The notes below the pieces were generated by a model. The model saw only the letters and a program-made list of their open reading frames with translations. It was not told where the DNA came from and ran no database searches. This document shows positions 27,121 through 35,766 of a stretch of DNA of 64,000 nt, one piece after another. This DNA comes from Hanamia caeni. Its GTDB lineage: Bacteria > Bacteroidota > Bacteroidia > Chitinophagales > Chitinophagaceae. Where the stretch lies: contig NZ_RJJR01000015.1 in the NCBI RefSeq assembly GCF_003721595.1, positions 89,472 through 153,471 on the forward strand, read 5' to 3'. The position numbers were made by a program, and so were the translations under genes. Position 1 is the first letter of the stretch. Each line of letters opens with the position of its first letter.

Positions 27121-27327
27121 TTATTTGTACTGTGGATTGTATTGGGTATTTCCGGGAACTTCTACTTGCGGCTTACCTGTATACCGGTGAACATAGAACG
27201 TATAACAGCCGCCCACTATAATAGCAACCAATATGGCTACCTGGCAATAAAACAAAAAACGGGAAGTAGAAACCCAACTATATCCTAAGTCTTTACCTTT
27301 GTTATCAATAACTTCTTCGTGTTCCAT
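27121..27327 (-). CDS. Small single-pass membrane protein
   Basis: 68 residues from the ATG at 27327 (a longer reading from 27375 overlaps the upstream gene and looks unrelated). Begins MEHEEVIDNKGKDLGYSW; a helix, FYCQVAILVAIIVGGCYTFY, at about 30-50 is followed by HRYTGKPQVEVPGNTQYNP. Not a family I know. It follows the GT2 gene on the same strand by 44 bp and could be its partner, or an independent small protein. Confidence 0.6.
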   Translation of the reverse strand: MEHEEVIDNKGKDLGYSWVSTSRFLFYCQVAILVAIIVGGCYTFYVHRYTGKPQVEVPGNTQYNPQYK

Positions 27328-27371
27328 AATTTTTAATTTGCTTGGCAAAAATAACAGATTGAACTCAAAAA

Positions 27372-28403
27372 TCATTTTTTGAATGCAACAATTTCCGAAA
27401 ATCTCTTCTTTTTTTCGATAAAAAACTTTTTCACAATGTTGCCATTATACACTCCGGTAAGTTCTGTGAGTTTTCTTTTTGGCAGATGATTTTTTTTCTT
27501 TAAAACAAAATTCCATTTTATAAAATCAATATGAGCCTTTTCTATCGCCTTAAAGGTTTTGACATCTCCTTTCATTAATGCCTGCATGGCAGCCAAATTA
27601 TCAAGTACCAACCGTGCAGGAATTTTGAAAATTTTTTCTAAAACGTCTAAATTTTTTGCGAGCATAGCAAGATTATTCCTGAAATTTAAATAAACTTTTC
27701 TCTCACTTCCGGCGGGCAAAGTGCCTCCACCTACATGGTACACCACCGATGAAGGAACTGCAAAAATTTTATAACCGACCCGTTTTATTCGCCAACACAA
27801 ATCAATTTCTTCCTGGTGTGCAAAAAAATATTCGTCGAAACCGCCCAATTGATGAAAGACTAGTGACCTGATAAATAATGCAGCGCCGGAAGCCCAAAAA
27901 ATTTCTTCAACTGTATCGTATTGTCCTACATCTGTTTCACAAAAATCAAATACACGGCCACGGCTAAACGGATAACCGTAACTGTCTATCCAACCGCCGC
28001 AGGCACCTGCATATTCAAATTTATTTTTTTTATGATAAGAAAGAATTTTAGGCTGGCAGGCTGCAATCTTTTCATCACTTTCCATCAGCGAAATGACGGG
28101 CATAATCCAGCTTTTTGTAACTTCTACATCGCTGTTTAATAAAATATAATAATCAGAAGATACCTGATTCAATGCATCATTATATCCTTTCGCGAAGCCC
28201 TCATTTTTTTTATTTTTAATAATTCTGACAGCTGGAAAATTAGTCTCTAAAAAAGAAACGGATTCATCAGTTGAGGCATTATCAGCCACTACTACAGCAA
28301 GATTGTCATAATCGGACTGCATCACTGATGGAAGAAATTTTTCCAGAAAATCTTTTCCATTCCAGTTAAGAATTACAACTGATACTGATGGGGATGTACG
28401 CAA
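27372..28403 (-). CDS. Family 2 glycosyltransferase (rhamnosyltransferase-like)
   Basis: 343 residues. GT-A fold: VSVVILNWNGKDFLEKFLPS, VVADNASTDESVSFL, VRIIKNKKNEGFAKGYNDAL, YYILLNSDVEV (D-x-D-like), and EEIDLCWRIKRVGYKIF. GT2 members with N-W-N-G, N-E-G-F-A and late D-L-C-W-R are typical of dTDP-rhamnose or similar transferases making cell-surface glycans. No TM helix is evident. The start is TTG at 28401-28403; an upstream in-frame stop and no ATG leave no alternative. No other sugar genes nearby. Confidence 0.9.
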   Translation of the reverse strand: MRTSPSVSVVILNWNGKDFLEKFLPSVMQSDYDNLAVVVADNASTDESVSFLETNFPAVRIIKNKKNEGFAKGYNDALNQVSSDYYILLNSDVEVTKSWIMPVISLMESDEKIAACQPKILSYHKKNKFEYAGACGGWIDSYGYPFSRGRVFDFCETDVGQYDTVEEIFWASGAALFIRSLVFHQLGGFDEYFFAHQEEIDLCWRIKRVGYKIFAVPSSVVYHVGGGTLPAGSERKVYLNFRNNLAMLAKNLDVLEKIFKIPARLVLDNLAAMQALMKGDVKTFKAIEKAHIDFIKWNFVLKKKNHLPKRKLTELTGVYNGNIVKKFFIEKKKRFSEIVAFKK

Positions 28404-28476
28404 AAATCTGCTGATTTAGTTATCACAAACATAAAAGATTTTAATCTTCATAACCTTAATTGTGCGAAATAGATTT

Positions 28477-28484
28477 TAGATTTG
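28477..28484 (+). promoter_or_regulatory. -7 promoter element of the histidine kinase gene
   Basis: TAGATTTG, full TAnnTTTG match, 16 bp before the ATG. A TTG at 28460-28462 would be the -33 but with a short 14-bp spacer. Confidence 0.45.
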
Positions 28485-28500
28485 AAAATAAACTGCCAAA

Positions 28501-29649
28501 ATGTTGAGGCAACTTTTTAACTTAAGGTCAGGACTCGCTCTCATTGCTGTTGCTATCGTTATCGGAACAATTTTTTATTCTAATTTTTTATCAAAAAAAA
28601 TTGAGGTAGAAGAAAGGGAAAAAATTAATCAGTGGGTAGAAGCCAATAAATTTATAGCGAATGCCCCGCAAAATATTGACCTCACACTCGCCAGTGAAAT
28701 ACAGCAAAAAAATACCGACATACCCATTATCTGGACAAACGAACATGATAGTATTATCGATTCAAGGAATATTGATACGTCCTTAATTCATGCGGATCCT
28801 GATTATCTTAAAAAGAAATTGAAAGAATTTAAGTCTTCCAATCCCCCGATTATACTCCAATTGAGCAAGACACCTTATGTTGCTGACAGGTATTATTACG
28901 GAGATTCAAAATTGCTGAAGCAGGTAAGATACTATCCGATAATTCAACTATTAATAGTAGCACTTTTTATTTTTATCACTTTTTATGCGATTTCCGTTAG
29001 AAATAAATCTACGCAAAACCAGGTGTGGGCAGGAATGGCAAAAGAGACGGCGCATCAATTGGGCACACCCATTTCTTCGCTGCAGGGATGGATAGAGATG
29101 CTAAAGGAACAAGAGCCTGATTCAATTATTTCCAAAGAAATGGAAAAAGATGTAAACCGGCTAAAACTGATTAGCGACAGGTTTGGCAAGATTGGAAGCG
29201 CTCCGCATCTTGAAGAATCTGACATTGCAGAGCAGGTTGAAAAAATGATGGCGTACATCAAAAGGAGATCAACAGAAAAAGTGAATTTTATTCTGGAACG
29301 CCCGGAAGAAAAAGTTTGTACGAAAATATCAGAACCGCTTTTCGATTGGGTGATTGAAAATCTTCTAAAAAATGCTTTGGATGCGATAAATGGTAAAGGC
29401 ACAATTAAGGTGAGCATTAAAAATCTTCCGGCAAAGGTGGTTGTTGATATCAGCGACACCGGCAGAGGCATCAGCAAACAGAATTTGAATAAAGTGTTTA
29501 AACCGGGATTCACCACGCGGAAAAGAGGGTGGGGGCTTGGCCTCTCACTTGCCAAGAGAATAATAGAACAATATCACAACGGCCAGCTATTTATAAAATC
29601 GTCTGAAATAAACAAGGGCACTACTTTTAGAATTGTTTTAAATACCTGA
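28501..29649 (+). CDS. Sensor histidine kinase
   Basis: 382 residues. Two membrane helices (about 13-32 and 143-163) enclose a 110-residue periplasmic sensor region with no recognised domain. The H box is GMAKETAHQLGTPISSLQGWIEML (phospho-His in T-A-H), and the ATPase has VIENLLKNALDAI (N box), ISDTGRGISKQNLNKVF (G1) and GFTTRKRGWGLGLSLAKRI (F/G2). HisKA region is short. No HAMP domain. There is no response regulator beside it, so an orphan kinase in this window. Confidence 0.9.
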   Translation: MLRQLFNLRSGLALIAVAIVIGTIFYSNFLSKKIEVEEREKINQWVEANKFIANAPQNIDLTLASEIQQKNTDIPIIWTNEHDSIIDSRNIDTSLIHADPDYLKKKLKEFKSSNPPIILQLSKTPYVADRYYYGDSKLLKQVRYYPIIQLLIVALFIFITFYAISVRNKSTQNQVWAGMAKETAHQLGTPISSLQGWIEMLKEQEPDSIISKEMEKDVNRLKLISDRFGKIGSAPHLEESDIAEQVEKMMAYIKRRSTEKVNFILERPEEKVCTKISEPLFDWVIENLLKNALDAINGKGTIKVSIKNLPAKVVVDISDTGRGISKQNLNKVFKPGFTTRKRGWGLGLSLAKRIIEQYHNGQLFIKSSEINKGTTFRIVLNT

Positions 29650-29691
29650 GTTTTTTAATTGCCTGTTTATTAAATTTGCAGCCAATATATT

Positions 29692-29776
29692 GCGGAGGTG
29701 GCGAAACTGGTAGACGCGCTACTTTGAGGTGGTAGTGCCCGAAAGGGCTTGGGAGTTCGAATCTCCTCTTCCGCAC
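29692..29776 (+). tRNA. tRNA-Leu (anticodon GAG)
   Basis: 85 nt. Acceptor GCGGAGG/CCTCTTCCGC region pairing GCGGA/TCCGC, D-arm GCGAAACTGGTAGACGC, anticodon arm CTACTTTGAGGTGGTAG with GAG, variable arm TGCCCGAAAGGGCT, T-arm GGGAGTTCGAATCTCC, discriminator A; CCA not encoded. A second leucine isoacceptor in the window. Confidence 0.95.
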
Positions 29777-30006
29777 TTTTTCAAAATAGAATTTAAGAAC
29801 GCATAATTTCCCTACAGGATTTATATTGCGGAAGAATTAACCTAATGGCCACTTATATTCCGGCATTCAGCTATTGCTACTAAGAAAATAAAAAATCTGT
29901 TTATTTGTGTCTTTACTCCAAAATCAAATATTGTAGTTCCCCGGCATCTCATAATTTTAAGTTTGCTAAAAAATCAGCCTGCTGCAAAATTAAATTCATA
30001 AAATTG

Positions 30007-30014
30007 TAATTTTG
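30007..30014 (+). promoter_or_regulatory. -7 promoter element of clpS
   Basis: TAATTTTG, full TAnnTTTG match, 14 bp before the clpS ATG; no TTG at the -33 position, only CTG (29982-29984, 22-bp spacer). Confidence 0.5.
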
Positions 30015-30028
30015 CAGAAGAATTAATT

Positions 30029-30328
30029 ATGAACACGACAGAACCTTACAAAGCAGAATCGGAAGAGGCAGACCTTCTTGTCGCAGATGGAAACCGTTAC
30101 CAGTTGGTGGTTTGGAACGATGAGGTGAACACTTTTCAATGGGTAATTGAAACCCTGATAGAAGTTTGCGGCCACACACCTGAACAGGCTGAACAGTCTG
30201 CCATGATAATCCACACAAAAGGCAAATATGCCGTAAAAGAAGGCGCTTATAATGTGCTTAAATCAATGCGCGACACAATCGTCGAACGCGGAATTAATGC
30301 AACCATTGAGGAGCTTTCTGAAAAATAA
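30029..30328 (+). CDS. clpS: ClpS, adaptor for Clp protease
   Basis: 99 residues. Presents N-end-rule substrates to ClpAP/ClpCP. Core: YQLVVWNDEVNTFQWVIETL (the N-D-x-x-N/T pocket for the N-terminal hydrophobic residue), CGHTPEQAEQSAMIIHTKGKYAV and the final helix. The next gene, aat, makes exactly the Leu/Phe-tagged N-termini that ClpS recognises, so the two form an N-degron module. 32 bp apart. Confidence 0.95.
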   Translation: MNTTEPYKAESEEADLLVADGNRYQLVVWNDEVNTFQWVIETLIEVCGHTPEQAEQSAMIIHTKGKYAVKEGAYNVLKSMRDTIVERGINATIEELSEK

Positions 30329-30360
30329 TCACGCTATTTTTTTACATAAACTTTCCTGGT

Positions 30361-31002
30361 TTGGATCAAGATGCCATTTATGATTTTCCGGAATCTCAGG
30401 GAAATAAAGATGGGCTTGTAGCGGTAGGAGGTAATCTTTTAACGGGCACTTTACTAAACGCATATTCCAAAGGGATTTTTCCCTGGTATACGATTGGCGA
30501 AACTATTTACTGGTATTCGCCCGATCCGCGCTTTGTTCTTTTTCCCCATAAAATAAAAATCAGCCACAGTATGAAAAGTATTTTAAAAAAGAATACATTT
30601 CAATTTACGGTAGACAAAGCATTTGATGAAGTAATCAATAAATGCAGGATAATAAAAAGGAATGGAGAAAATGAAAGCTGGATTAGCGATGATATTGAAA
30701 ATTCATATATACAGTTTTTTAAAAACGGATATGCTCATAGTGCGGAAGCCTGGCAAAATAACCGATTGGTCGGAGGCCTGTATGGCGTTTTGCTCGGAAG
30801 GGTTTTTTTTGGAGAAAGCATGTTTGCTGAAAAAAGTAACGCAAGCAAATTCGCGCTTATAAAATGGGTGGAAGCGCTGAATAGAAATGGAATTGAGTTG
30901 ATAGATTGCCAGGTTTATACCAAACATCTTGAAAGCATGGGAGCCGAATTTGTTTCTGGTGCAGAATTTAAACTAATGTTGAAAAAATTTATATCGAAAT
31001 GA
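30361..31002 (+). CDS. aat: Leucyl/phenylalanyl-tRNA-protein transferase
   Basis: 213 residues. Transfers Leu or Phe from tRNA to N-terminal Arg/Lys of proteins. Seen: GLVAVGGNLLTGTLLNAYSKGIFPWY (the classic G-L-L-A-x-G-G-L and G-I-F-P-W-Y), SPDPRFVLFP, AWQNNRLVGGLYGVLLGRVFFGESMFA, ASKFALI and DCQVYTKHLESMGA. Length is near normal if ~10-20 N-terminal residues are counted. No ATG is near. The first usable codon is TTG at 30361. In-frame residues just before it, LFFYINFPG, also look like family sequence (which often opens with Y/F-hydrophobic residues before a Pro), so the true start could be a non-AUG codon upstream. Ends with a 4-bp ATGA overlap with the next gene. Confidence 0.93.
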   Translation: MDQDAIYDFPESQGNKDGLVAVGGNLLTGTLLNAYSKGIFPWYTIGETIYWYSPDPRFVLFPHKIKISHSMKSILKKNTFQFTVDKAFDEVINKCRIIKRNGENESWISDDIENSYIQFFKNGYAHSAEAWQNNRLVGGLYGVLLGRVFFGESMFAEKSNASKFALIKWVEALNRNGIELIDCQVYTKHLESMGAEFVSGAEFKLMLKKFISK

Positions 31003-31805
31003 AGGTATCATTTTTAATTTTAGCAGCCATGTTAATGACCGCTTGCAATTCTTCTCGTAAAATTAAACAGCCATCTATGACATTTGCAAAAAACAAAGTG
31101 ATTGCACACAGGGGCGCATGGAAAAAAAATAACCTTCCTGAGAATTCCATTGCGTCTTTGAAAGAGGCCATACGCCTTGGTTGTGAAGGTTCTGAAACGG
31201 ATATTCATATGACTGCCGACAGCTTTTTAGTAATTAATCACGATAATGAATGGGGCGGTATCACTATTCAAAAAAATTCCCTGGCTGATGTAAGTACAAA
31301 GAAACTTTCTAATGGGGAATCGCTGCCCCTGCTGAAAGATTTTTTATCCATTATAAAACAACAGCAGCATACAAAACTGATATTAGAAATTAAACCATCA
31401 GTGAGGGGGAGGGAATGGGCAGATGCAACGGTTCAAAAAGTGGTTGAAATGGTTCAGAAAATTAAAGTGCAGCCATGGATTGTATACATCAGTTTTGATT
31501 ATCAAATTCTGAAAGAGATTTTAAATCTGGATGCATCGGCAAACACCCAATACCTGGATGGCGACAAGGATCCTGCGCAATTGAAAAAGGATGGAATCAA
31601 AGGTGTGGATTATCATTTTTCAGTTTTTCAAAAACATCCTGAATGGATACAATCTGCAAAAAAAAATAAGATTGATTTGAATGCCTGGACAGTAAACGAT
31701 GAAGAAACCATGCATTGGCTTTTGCAAAATGATTTTGATTTTATCACCACCAACGAGCCTGAATTATTATTTAAAGTCGTTGAGGAATTTGCGCAAAAGA
31801 AATAA
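30999..31805 (+). CDS. Glycerophosphodiester phosphodiesterase, lipoprotein
   Basis: 268 residues. The leader SFLILAAMLMTAC gives a lipobox (M-T-A-C), so it is a lipoprotein. TIM-barrel GDPD motifs: VIAHRGAWKKNNLPENSIASL, then GCEGSETDIHMTADSFLVINHD, which supply the two His, Glu and Asp of the metal site (H-R-G, E-x-D, H-D). The end DFDFITTNEPELLF is the usual closing strand. Hydrolyses glycerophosphodiesters to glycerol-3-phosphate and an alcohol. Starts inside the last codons of aat, so translated as part of the clpS-aat operon. Confidence 0.93.
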   Translation: MKVSFLILAAMLMTACNSSRKIKQPSMTFAKNKVIAHRGAWKKNNLPENSIASLKEAIRLGCEGSETDIHMTADSFLVINHDNEWGGITIQKNSLADVSTKKLSNGESLPLLKDFLSIIKQQQHTKLILEIKPSVRGREWADATVQKVVEMVQKIKVQPWIVYISFDYQILKEILNLDASANTQYLDGDKDPAQLKKDGIKGVDYHFSVFQKHPEWIQSAKKNKIDLNAWTVNDEETMHWLLQNDFDFITTNEPELLFKVVEEFAQKK

Positions 31806-31997
31806 CGGTTTGTTTTGAACTCAGTTTGTAAATTATTTTTGAAGCAAGTCCTTCCGCCCTGAGCAATTGTTGGGGCTATTTTTTGAAAAGATTAGAAAAC
31901 ATTTTCTATTAATGGCAAATAAAAGGATATTCAAAATCGTCATTTTTCTTAATATTTAGCAAAAGGAAAGTTTATATTTGATAAGAAGAATTCAGCT

Positions 31998-32280
31998 ATG
32001 CGAAAAATCGCGGCGATATTGTTTCTTTTTATTTTGCTGTTTCAAAAGAAATGTTTCTCACAATTCTCCAAACAGTTGGACAGCCTTTGTATAATGTGCG
32101 ACAGAAGCATCTCCGAATCTCTTGTGGAAGCAGGAGGCATTTCCAAAATTTGACATCCAGAGCCTTAAAGGCAAAGGATTAAAAATAGGAATGATTGCCA
32201 CCGAAAGCGGCTGGAGCGCTACGCTTGGAACAGTTTCGGACGACGGTTCACTGGCTTTCTTTTTGGATACAAGCGAATAG
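31998..32280 (+). pseudogene. Frameshifted secreted-protein remnant
   Basis: The first frame starts ATG at 31998 with a signal peptide (IAAILFLFILLFQKKCFSQ), then SKQLDSLCIMCDRS, and stops at 32153. The +1 frame from 32101 reads TEASPNLLWKQEAFPKF and GLKIGMIATESGWSA, ending LAFFLDTSE at 32280. The two halves join by a frameshift near 32095-32110, just before the stop at 32153. Together they would encode about 90 residues. I do not recognise the family. The remnant sits in the gap between the GDPD and DUF5009-like genes. Confidence 0.5.
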
Positions 32281-32400
32281 AAATGCCGGTTATTGTTGCT
32301 TTGCTGTATGAAAACAATTGTGAAGGATCATTTATTTTTAAAGGACAAATACATTTCATCGCATAAGATTAAACAATCACAAATTAACCATCATTCCATT

Positions 32401-33585
32401 ATGACCTCATCACCAGATTACCAACCAAATATTTTTTCTGGAAAAATTGCGGCGCCTGCCGTTGAAAAAAATAATTTAAAAACGATTATTGGCGGCGGCA
32501 CCCGGCTTGCTTCGCTTGATTTTTACAGGGGGTTGGTGATGGTACTTTTGATGCTGGAAGCGTCTGGCCTTTATGAATATGCGCGCGAGCTATCCAATCC
32601 AGGTTCTTTTCTTCACTCACTGGCGATTGAATTTGATCATGCCACCTGGCATGGATTGCATTTCTGGGATTTGATACAACCGGCTTTTATGTTTATTGCA
32701 GGAACGGCAATGGCGTTTTCGCTTACCAAACAAACAGCAAAAGGAAGCACATGGACACAGCAGTTTAAACATGCTTTGAGACGAAGCTGGTGGCTGTTTT
32801 TTTGGGGCGTATTTGATTATGCCGTTAGAGGAAATCATTTGTCTTTTGAACTTTGGGATGTGTTAACCCAACTTTCTTTTACCATGCTCGTTGCGTTTCT
32901 CATCTTTCGCTGGAAGCCAGGCTACCAGATACTTTTAAGCGTTGGTTTATTGATTCTCACCGAATGTTTGTATCGCTTTATCAATATCCCGGGTTTCGAT
33001 CAGCCGTTTACTGATCAGCACAATTTTGGAAATTATATCGATGTGATTTTGATGAATAAAATTAATCCCGGGGGCTGGGTGGCTATCAATTGCATTCCAA
33101 CTGCTGCGCACACCATTTGGGGCGCGGTGGCAGGAAAATGGCTGCTTACACGAACCGGAAATAATAAAATAAAGCCGATTATTATTTTTGGAATCATTAC
33201 TTTAATCGCAGGTTATGCCTTGGATTTTACTGGTATTACGCCAATTATAAAACGAATCGCTACTTCTTCTTTTACGCTCGCAAGCGGAGGTTGGTGTTTG
33301 CTTGCTTTGGCATTTCTCTATTACTGGATTGATGTGCTGGGCCATAAAAAATTTCTGAGTTTTTTCACCATCGTTGGGATGAATTCCATTTTCATTTACC
33401 TCTTCTTTGAAATCGTCGTCCACCGCTGGCTTTTTGATTACAGCAATACGATTGTGAATGGCGTAATAGCACCAACCGGATTACCTGAAGCGGCAATCAT
33501 GATCATTTCAGCGCTTGTTTTATTTATGGTTCAATGGTATTTATGTTATTGGTTGTATAAGAAGAAAATATTTTTTAAAGTGTAA
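32401..33585 (+). CDS. DUF5009/acyltransferase-like multi-pass membrane protein
   Basis: 394 residues from ATG 32401 (an ATG at 32308 would add 31 residues with no obvious homology). Ten or so helices. The N-terminal motif RLASLDFYRGLVMVLLMLE is the R-x-x-S-x-D-x-x-R-G of the HGSNAT/DUF1624 clan, but the usual DH after it is replaced by E. Then DHATWHGLHFWDLIQPAFMFIAGTAMAFS, where the W-x-G-L-x-F-W-D and P-x-F-x-F-I-A-G motifs fit DUF5009. Probably moves acyl groups across the membrane onto sugars. The next gene downstream is a glycosidase, which suggests a joint role in glycan use. Confidence 0.8.
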   Translation: MTSSPDYQPNIFSGKIAAPAVEKNNLKTIIGGGTRLASLDFYRGLVMVLLMLEASGLYEYARELSNPGSFLHSLAIEFDHATWHGLHFWDLIQPAFMFIAGTAMAFSLTKQTAKGSTWTQQFKHALRRSWWLFFWGVFDYAVRGNHLSFELWDVLTQLSFTMLVAFLIFRWKPGYQILLSVGLLILTECLYRFINIPGFDQPFTDQHNFGNYIDVILMNKINPGGWVAINCIPTAAHTIWGAVAGKWLLTRTGNNKIKPIIIFGIITLIAGYALDFTGITPIIKRIATSSFTLASGGWCLLALAFLYYWIDVLGHKKFLSFFTIVGMNSIFIYLFFEIVVHRWLFDYSNTIVNGVIAPTGLPEAAIMIISALVLFMVQWYLCYWLYKKKIFFKV

Positions 33586-33692
33586 AATAAAGATTCGCTT
33601 TAATTATTTGTTTACTGCAAATAAAGGAGTCGTTCAAAATATTACCCGCTTAATTTGATAAAATTCTCTATAAGTACAAATAGCAGCTAAAA

Positions 33693-33723
33693 AATCCTGT
33701 AAACAATGAAGTTTACAAGGATT
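33693..33723. repeat. Hairpin-forming inverted repeat
   Basis: AATCCTGTAAAC, loop AATGAA, GTTTAC-A-AGGATT: about 12 bp with one bulge. About 110 bp after the DUF5009-like gene. No T-run follows, so I read it as a processed leader or weak terminator, not a clear one. Confidence 0.4.
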
Positions 33724-33835
33724 GACAAATTGATTCTTCTTTTTGTGGGATGGAGAAGATTCGGATATCTACCATAATTTTATTTTTAATTGAGGGAAAT
33801 TCATTTTAAGAATTCCATATTTTCAACATGAAAAA

Positions 33836-35143
33836 ATGAAAAGATTTACTTTGATAACATCTATCATTTGCATTGGTTTACTATTAAATATAAATGCAAG
33901 CCAGGCACAGACGTCCGAAAAACTCGCGGAAAAAATTTTGAATGATCACAAACTTGATACAGTGCTGGAGAAAGCGAAAGCGCTGTTGAGCAAGGGGTTT
34001 AATGCGGGAGATGGGTATCCGCAGGTATGGATACGTGACCTTAATACTTTCATAGAACTGTCCTGCCTGGTATATGATCATACAACCATCCGTGATAATC
34101 TTCTTACTTTTCTTTATTTACAACAACCGAATGGGGAGATTGTAGATGGATATGCTTTAAAAAGGCATGTTACCTGGGGCGATCCCAATATCTATACGTC
34201 ATCGTATGATACTTTACATATAGGCTTTAAAAATACCGTTGAATCTGACCAGGAAACATCATTGATACAGGCTATTGATAAATATATAACGATCGTCCGT
34301 GATACAAGTATTCTTCATGAAGAGATTGCAGGAATGCCCGTACTCGCGCATCTGGGCCGTTCGATTGACTATCTTTTAAAAAACCGGTATTCGAAAAAAT
34401 ATAAACTTTTAACAGGCGCTACTACACAGGATTGGGGCGATGTGCAAATTGAAGGAGGCGCTGTCGTTGATGTGGATGCGAATACACACTGGGCAATTGA
34501 TATTTATGATAATGCCATGTTTGTAATTGCGCTAAAAGATATGATTCATTTTACCCAGGATCCGGCTGAAAAGAAAAAATGGGCAGATTTAAAAAAACAA
34601 ACAGAACAAAACATCCGGAAATATTTGTGGGATTCGACAAGGCATAAATTTATTCCGCATATTTATATTAATAAAAGCCCGTTTCCAAAAAGTTTTGACG
34701 AAAATAAAATATACTTCCATGGTGGTACTGCCATAGCAATAGAAGCCGGAATATTGTCAAAAAAAGAAATTGAATTAGTGAACAATGACGTGCTGAGGAA
34801 TGTAAAATTATCGGGCGCCCCTTCGATAGGATTAACATTATATCCACCTTACCCTGATAGCTTCTTCAAGGGTTCAAATACCTGTAAGCCCTACGTCTAT
34901 CAAAATGGAGGCGACTGGTCGTGGTTTGGCGGAAGGATGATTCAGCAACTGGTCCTGAACGGGTTTGTACAAGAAGCCTATGATGAACTTCAACCCATGC
35001 TGGATCGGGTTATCAGAAATGACAAATTTTATGAATGGTATAGTGTAGATGGCAAGCCAAAAGGCTCGGCAGATTTTAAGGGATCAGCCGGCGTGTTGGG
35101 AAAAGCAATTGATATGTTACGCACATGGGCAAAAAACCAGTAG
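33836..35143 (+). CDS. Secreted (alpha/alpha)6-barrel glycosidase-like protein
   Basis: 435 residues with signal peptide (ITSIICIGLLLNINASQAQ). Motifs: GYPQVWIRDLNTFIELS, NGEIVDGYALKRHVTWG, TVESDQETSLIQAI, ATTQDWGDVQIEGG, VDVDANTHWAIDIYDNAMFVIAL and FHGGTAIAIEAG. The W-I-R-D, E-S-D-Q and late Q-N-G-G-D-W-S-W-F-G-G pattern of conserved acidic/aromatic residues is that of six-hairpin glycosidases (GH63/GH15-like clans). The family number is uncertain. Periplasmic or surface polysaccharide breakdown is likely. Follows the DUF5009-like membrane protein. Confidence 0.65.
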   Translation: MKRFTLITSIICIGLLLNINASQAQTSEKLAEKILNDHKLDTVLEKAKALLSKGFNAGDGYPQVWIRDLNTFIELSCLVYDHTTIRDNLLTFLYLQQPNGEIVDGYALKRHVTWGDPNIYTSSYDTLHIGFKNTVESDQETSLIQAIDKYITIVRDTSILHEEIAGMPVLAHLGRSIDYLLKNRYSKKYKLLTGATTQDWGDVQIEGGAVVDVDANTHWAIDIYDNAMFVIALKDMIHFTQDPAEKKKWADLKKQTEQNIRKYLWDSTRHKFIPHIYINKSPFPKSFDENKIYFHGGTAIAIEAGILSKKEIELVNNDVLRNVKLSGAPSIGLTLYPPYPDSFFKGSNTCKPYVYQNGGDWSWFGGRMIQQLVLNGFVQEAYDELQPMLDRVIRNDKFYEWYSVDGKPKGSADFKGSAGVLGKAIDMLRTWAKNQ

Positions 35144-35766
35144 AAAAGCGGCCGCTGATCTGTTTTTGATTCTTGTTTGAGATGGCAAGATTAATCATCA
35201 CATACTTCTCTTTTTTTGGAATTCCTGTATCAAACTGAGACACATGCTGTATCAACCGGAAAGTTTTGTTTTTTCCTGGTTTTTAATCAACTGTAAATTA
35301 AAGTATAAGTAACTGGCATTAAATTTCTTGTATGCATTTGCAAAAAGTTTGAGAATGTAGTAATCTGTTAGTTGGCGTTGTATTAATTAGCCAATGTGAA
35401 ACAATAAATCTGCAATATTTGTTCGTTTACCGGAGTGGTCGGTATAGAAGGTACCGACCGTATCATGAAGAGAGAAAATAAAAAACTTATGATATTTATC
35501 CATTTACTGAATAAGAATAACGGTGATGCATAAACGAAAAGCATAAGAATAAATTATAGTAGTTCTTATTATCAAAAGATTTTATCGTATTGGTCTTGAT
35601 AAGCTGTATCATTGCCGTGCCTGTTTGAGGACCGAGTAATGTGATAATCAGGCAAAGAAAAAAAGTGAAAATAAAAAACAGGATAATTATTTGTTTACTG
35701 TTTAAAAGGTAAGAACATTCTTAACAAATAGCAGGCACCGGGCTCACAGTTTTTCCAATACAAACA
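35144..35766. other. Convergent intergenic region, no gene seen
   Basis: 623 bp between the 3' ends of the glycosidase (plus) and the kinase (minus). No convincing ORF in any frame. The only structure is the hairpin at 35437-35459. A long gap between convergent genes is unusual in this window and may be an insertion or deletion scar. Confidence 0.5.
35437..35459. repeat. 8-bp hairpin in the convergent gap
   Basis: GGTCGGTA, 7-base loop, TACCGACC, no mismatches. No T-tract on either strand. Confidence 0.45.

Noticed and set aside
29055..29555. 166-codon minus-strand ORF
   Set aside because: Antisense to the histidine-kinase ATPase domain.
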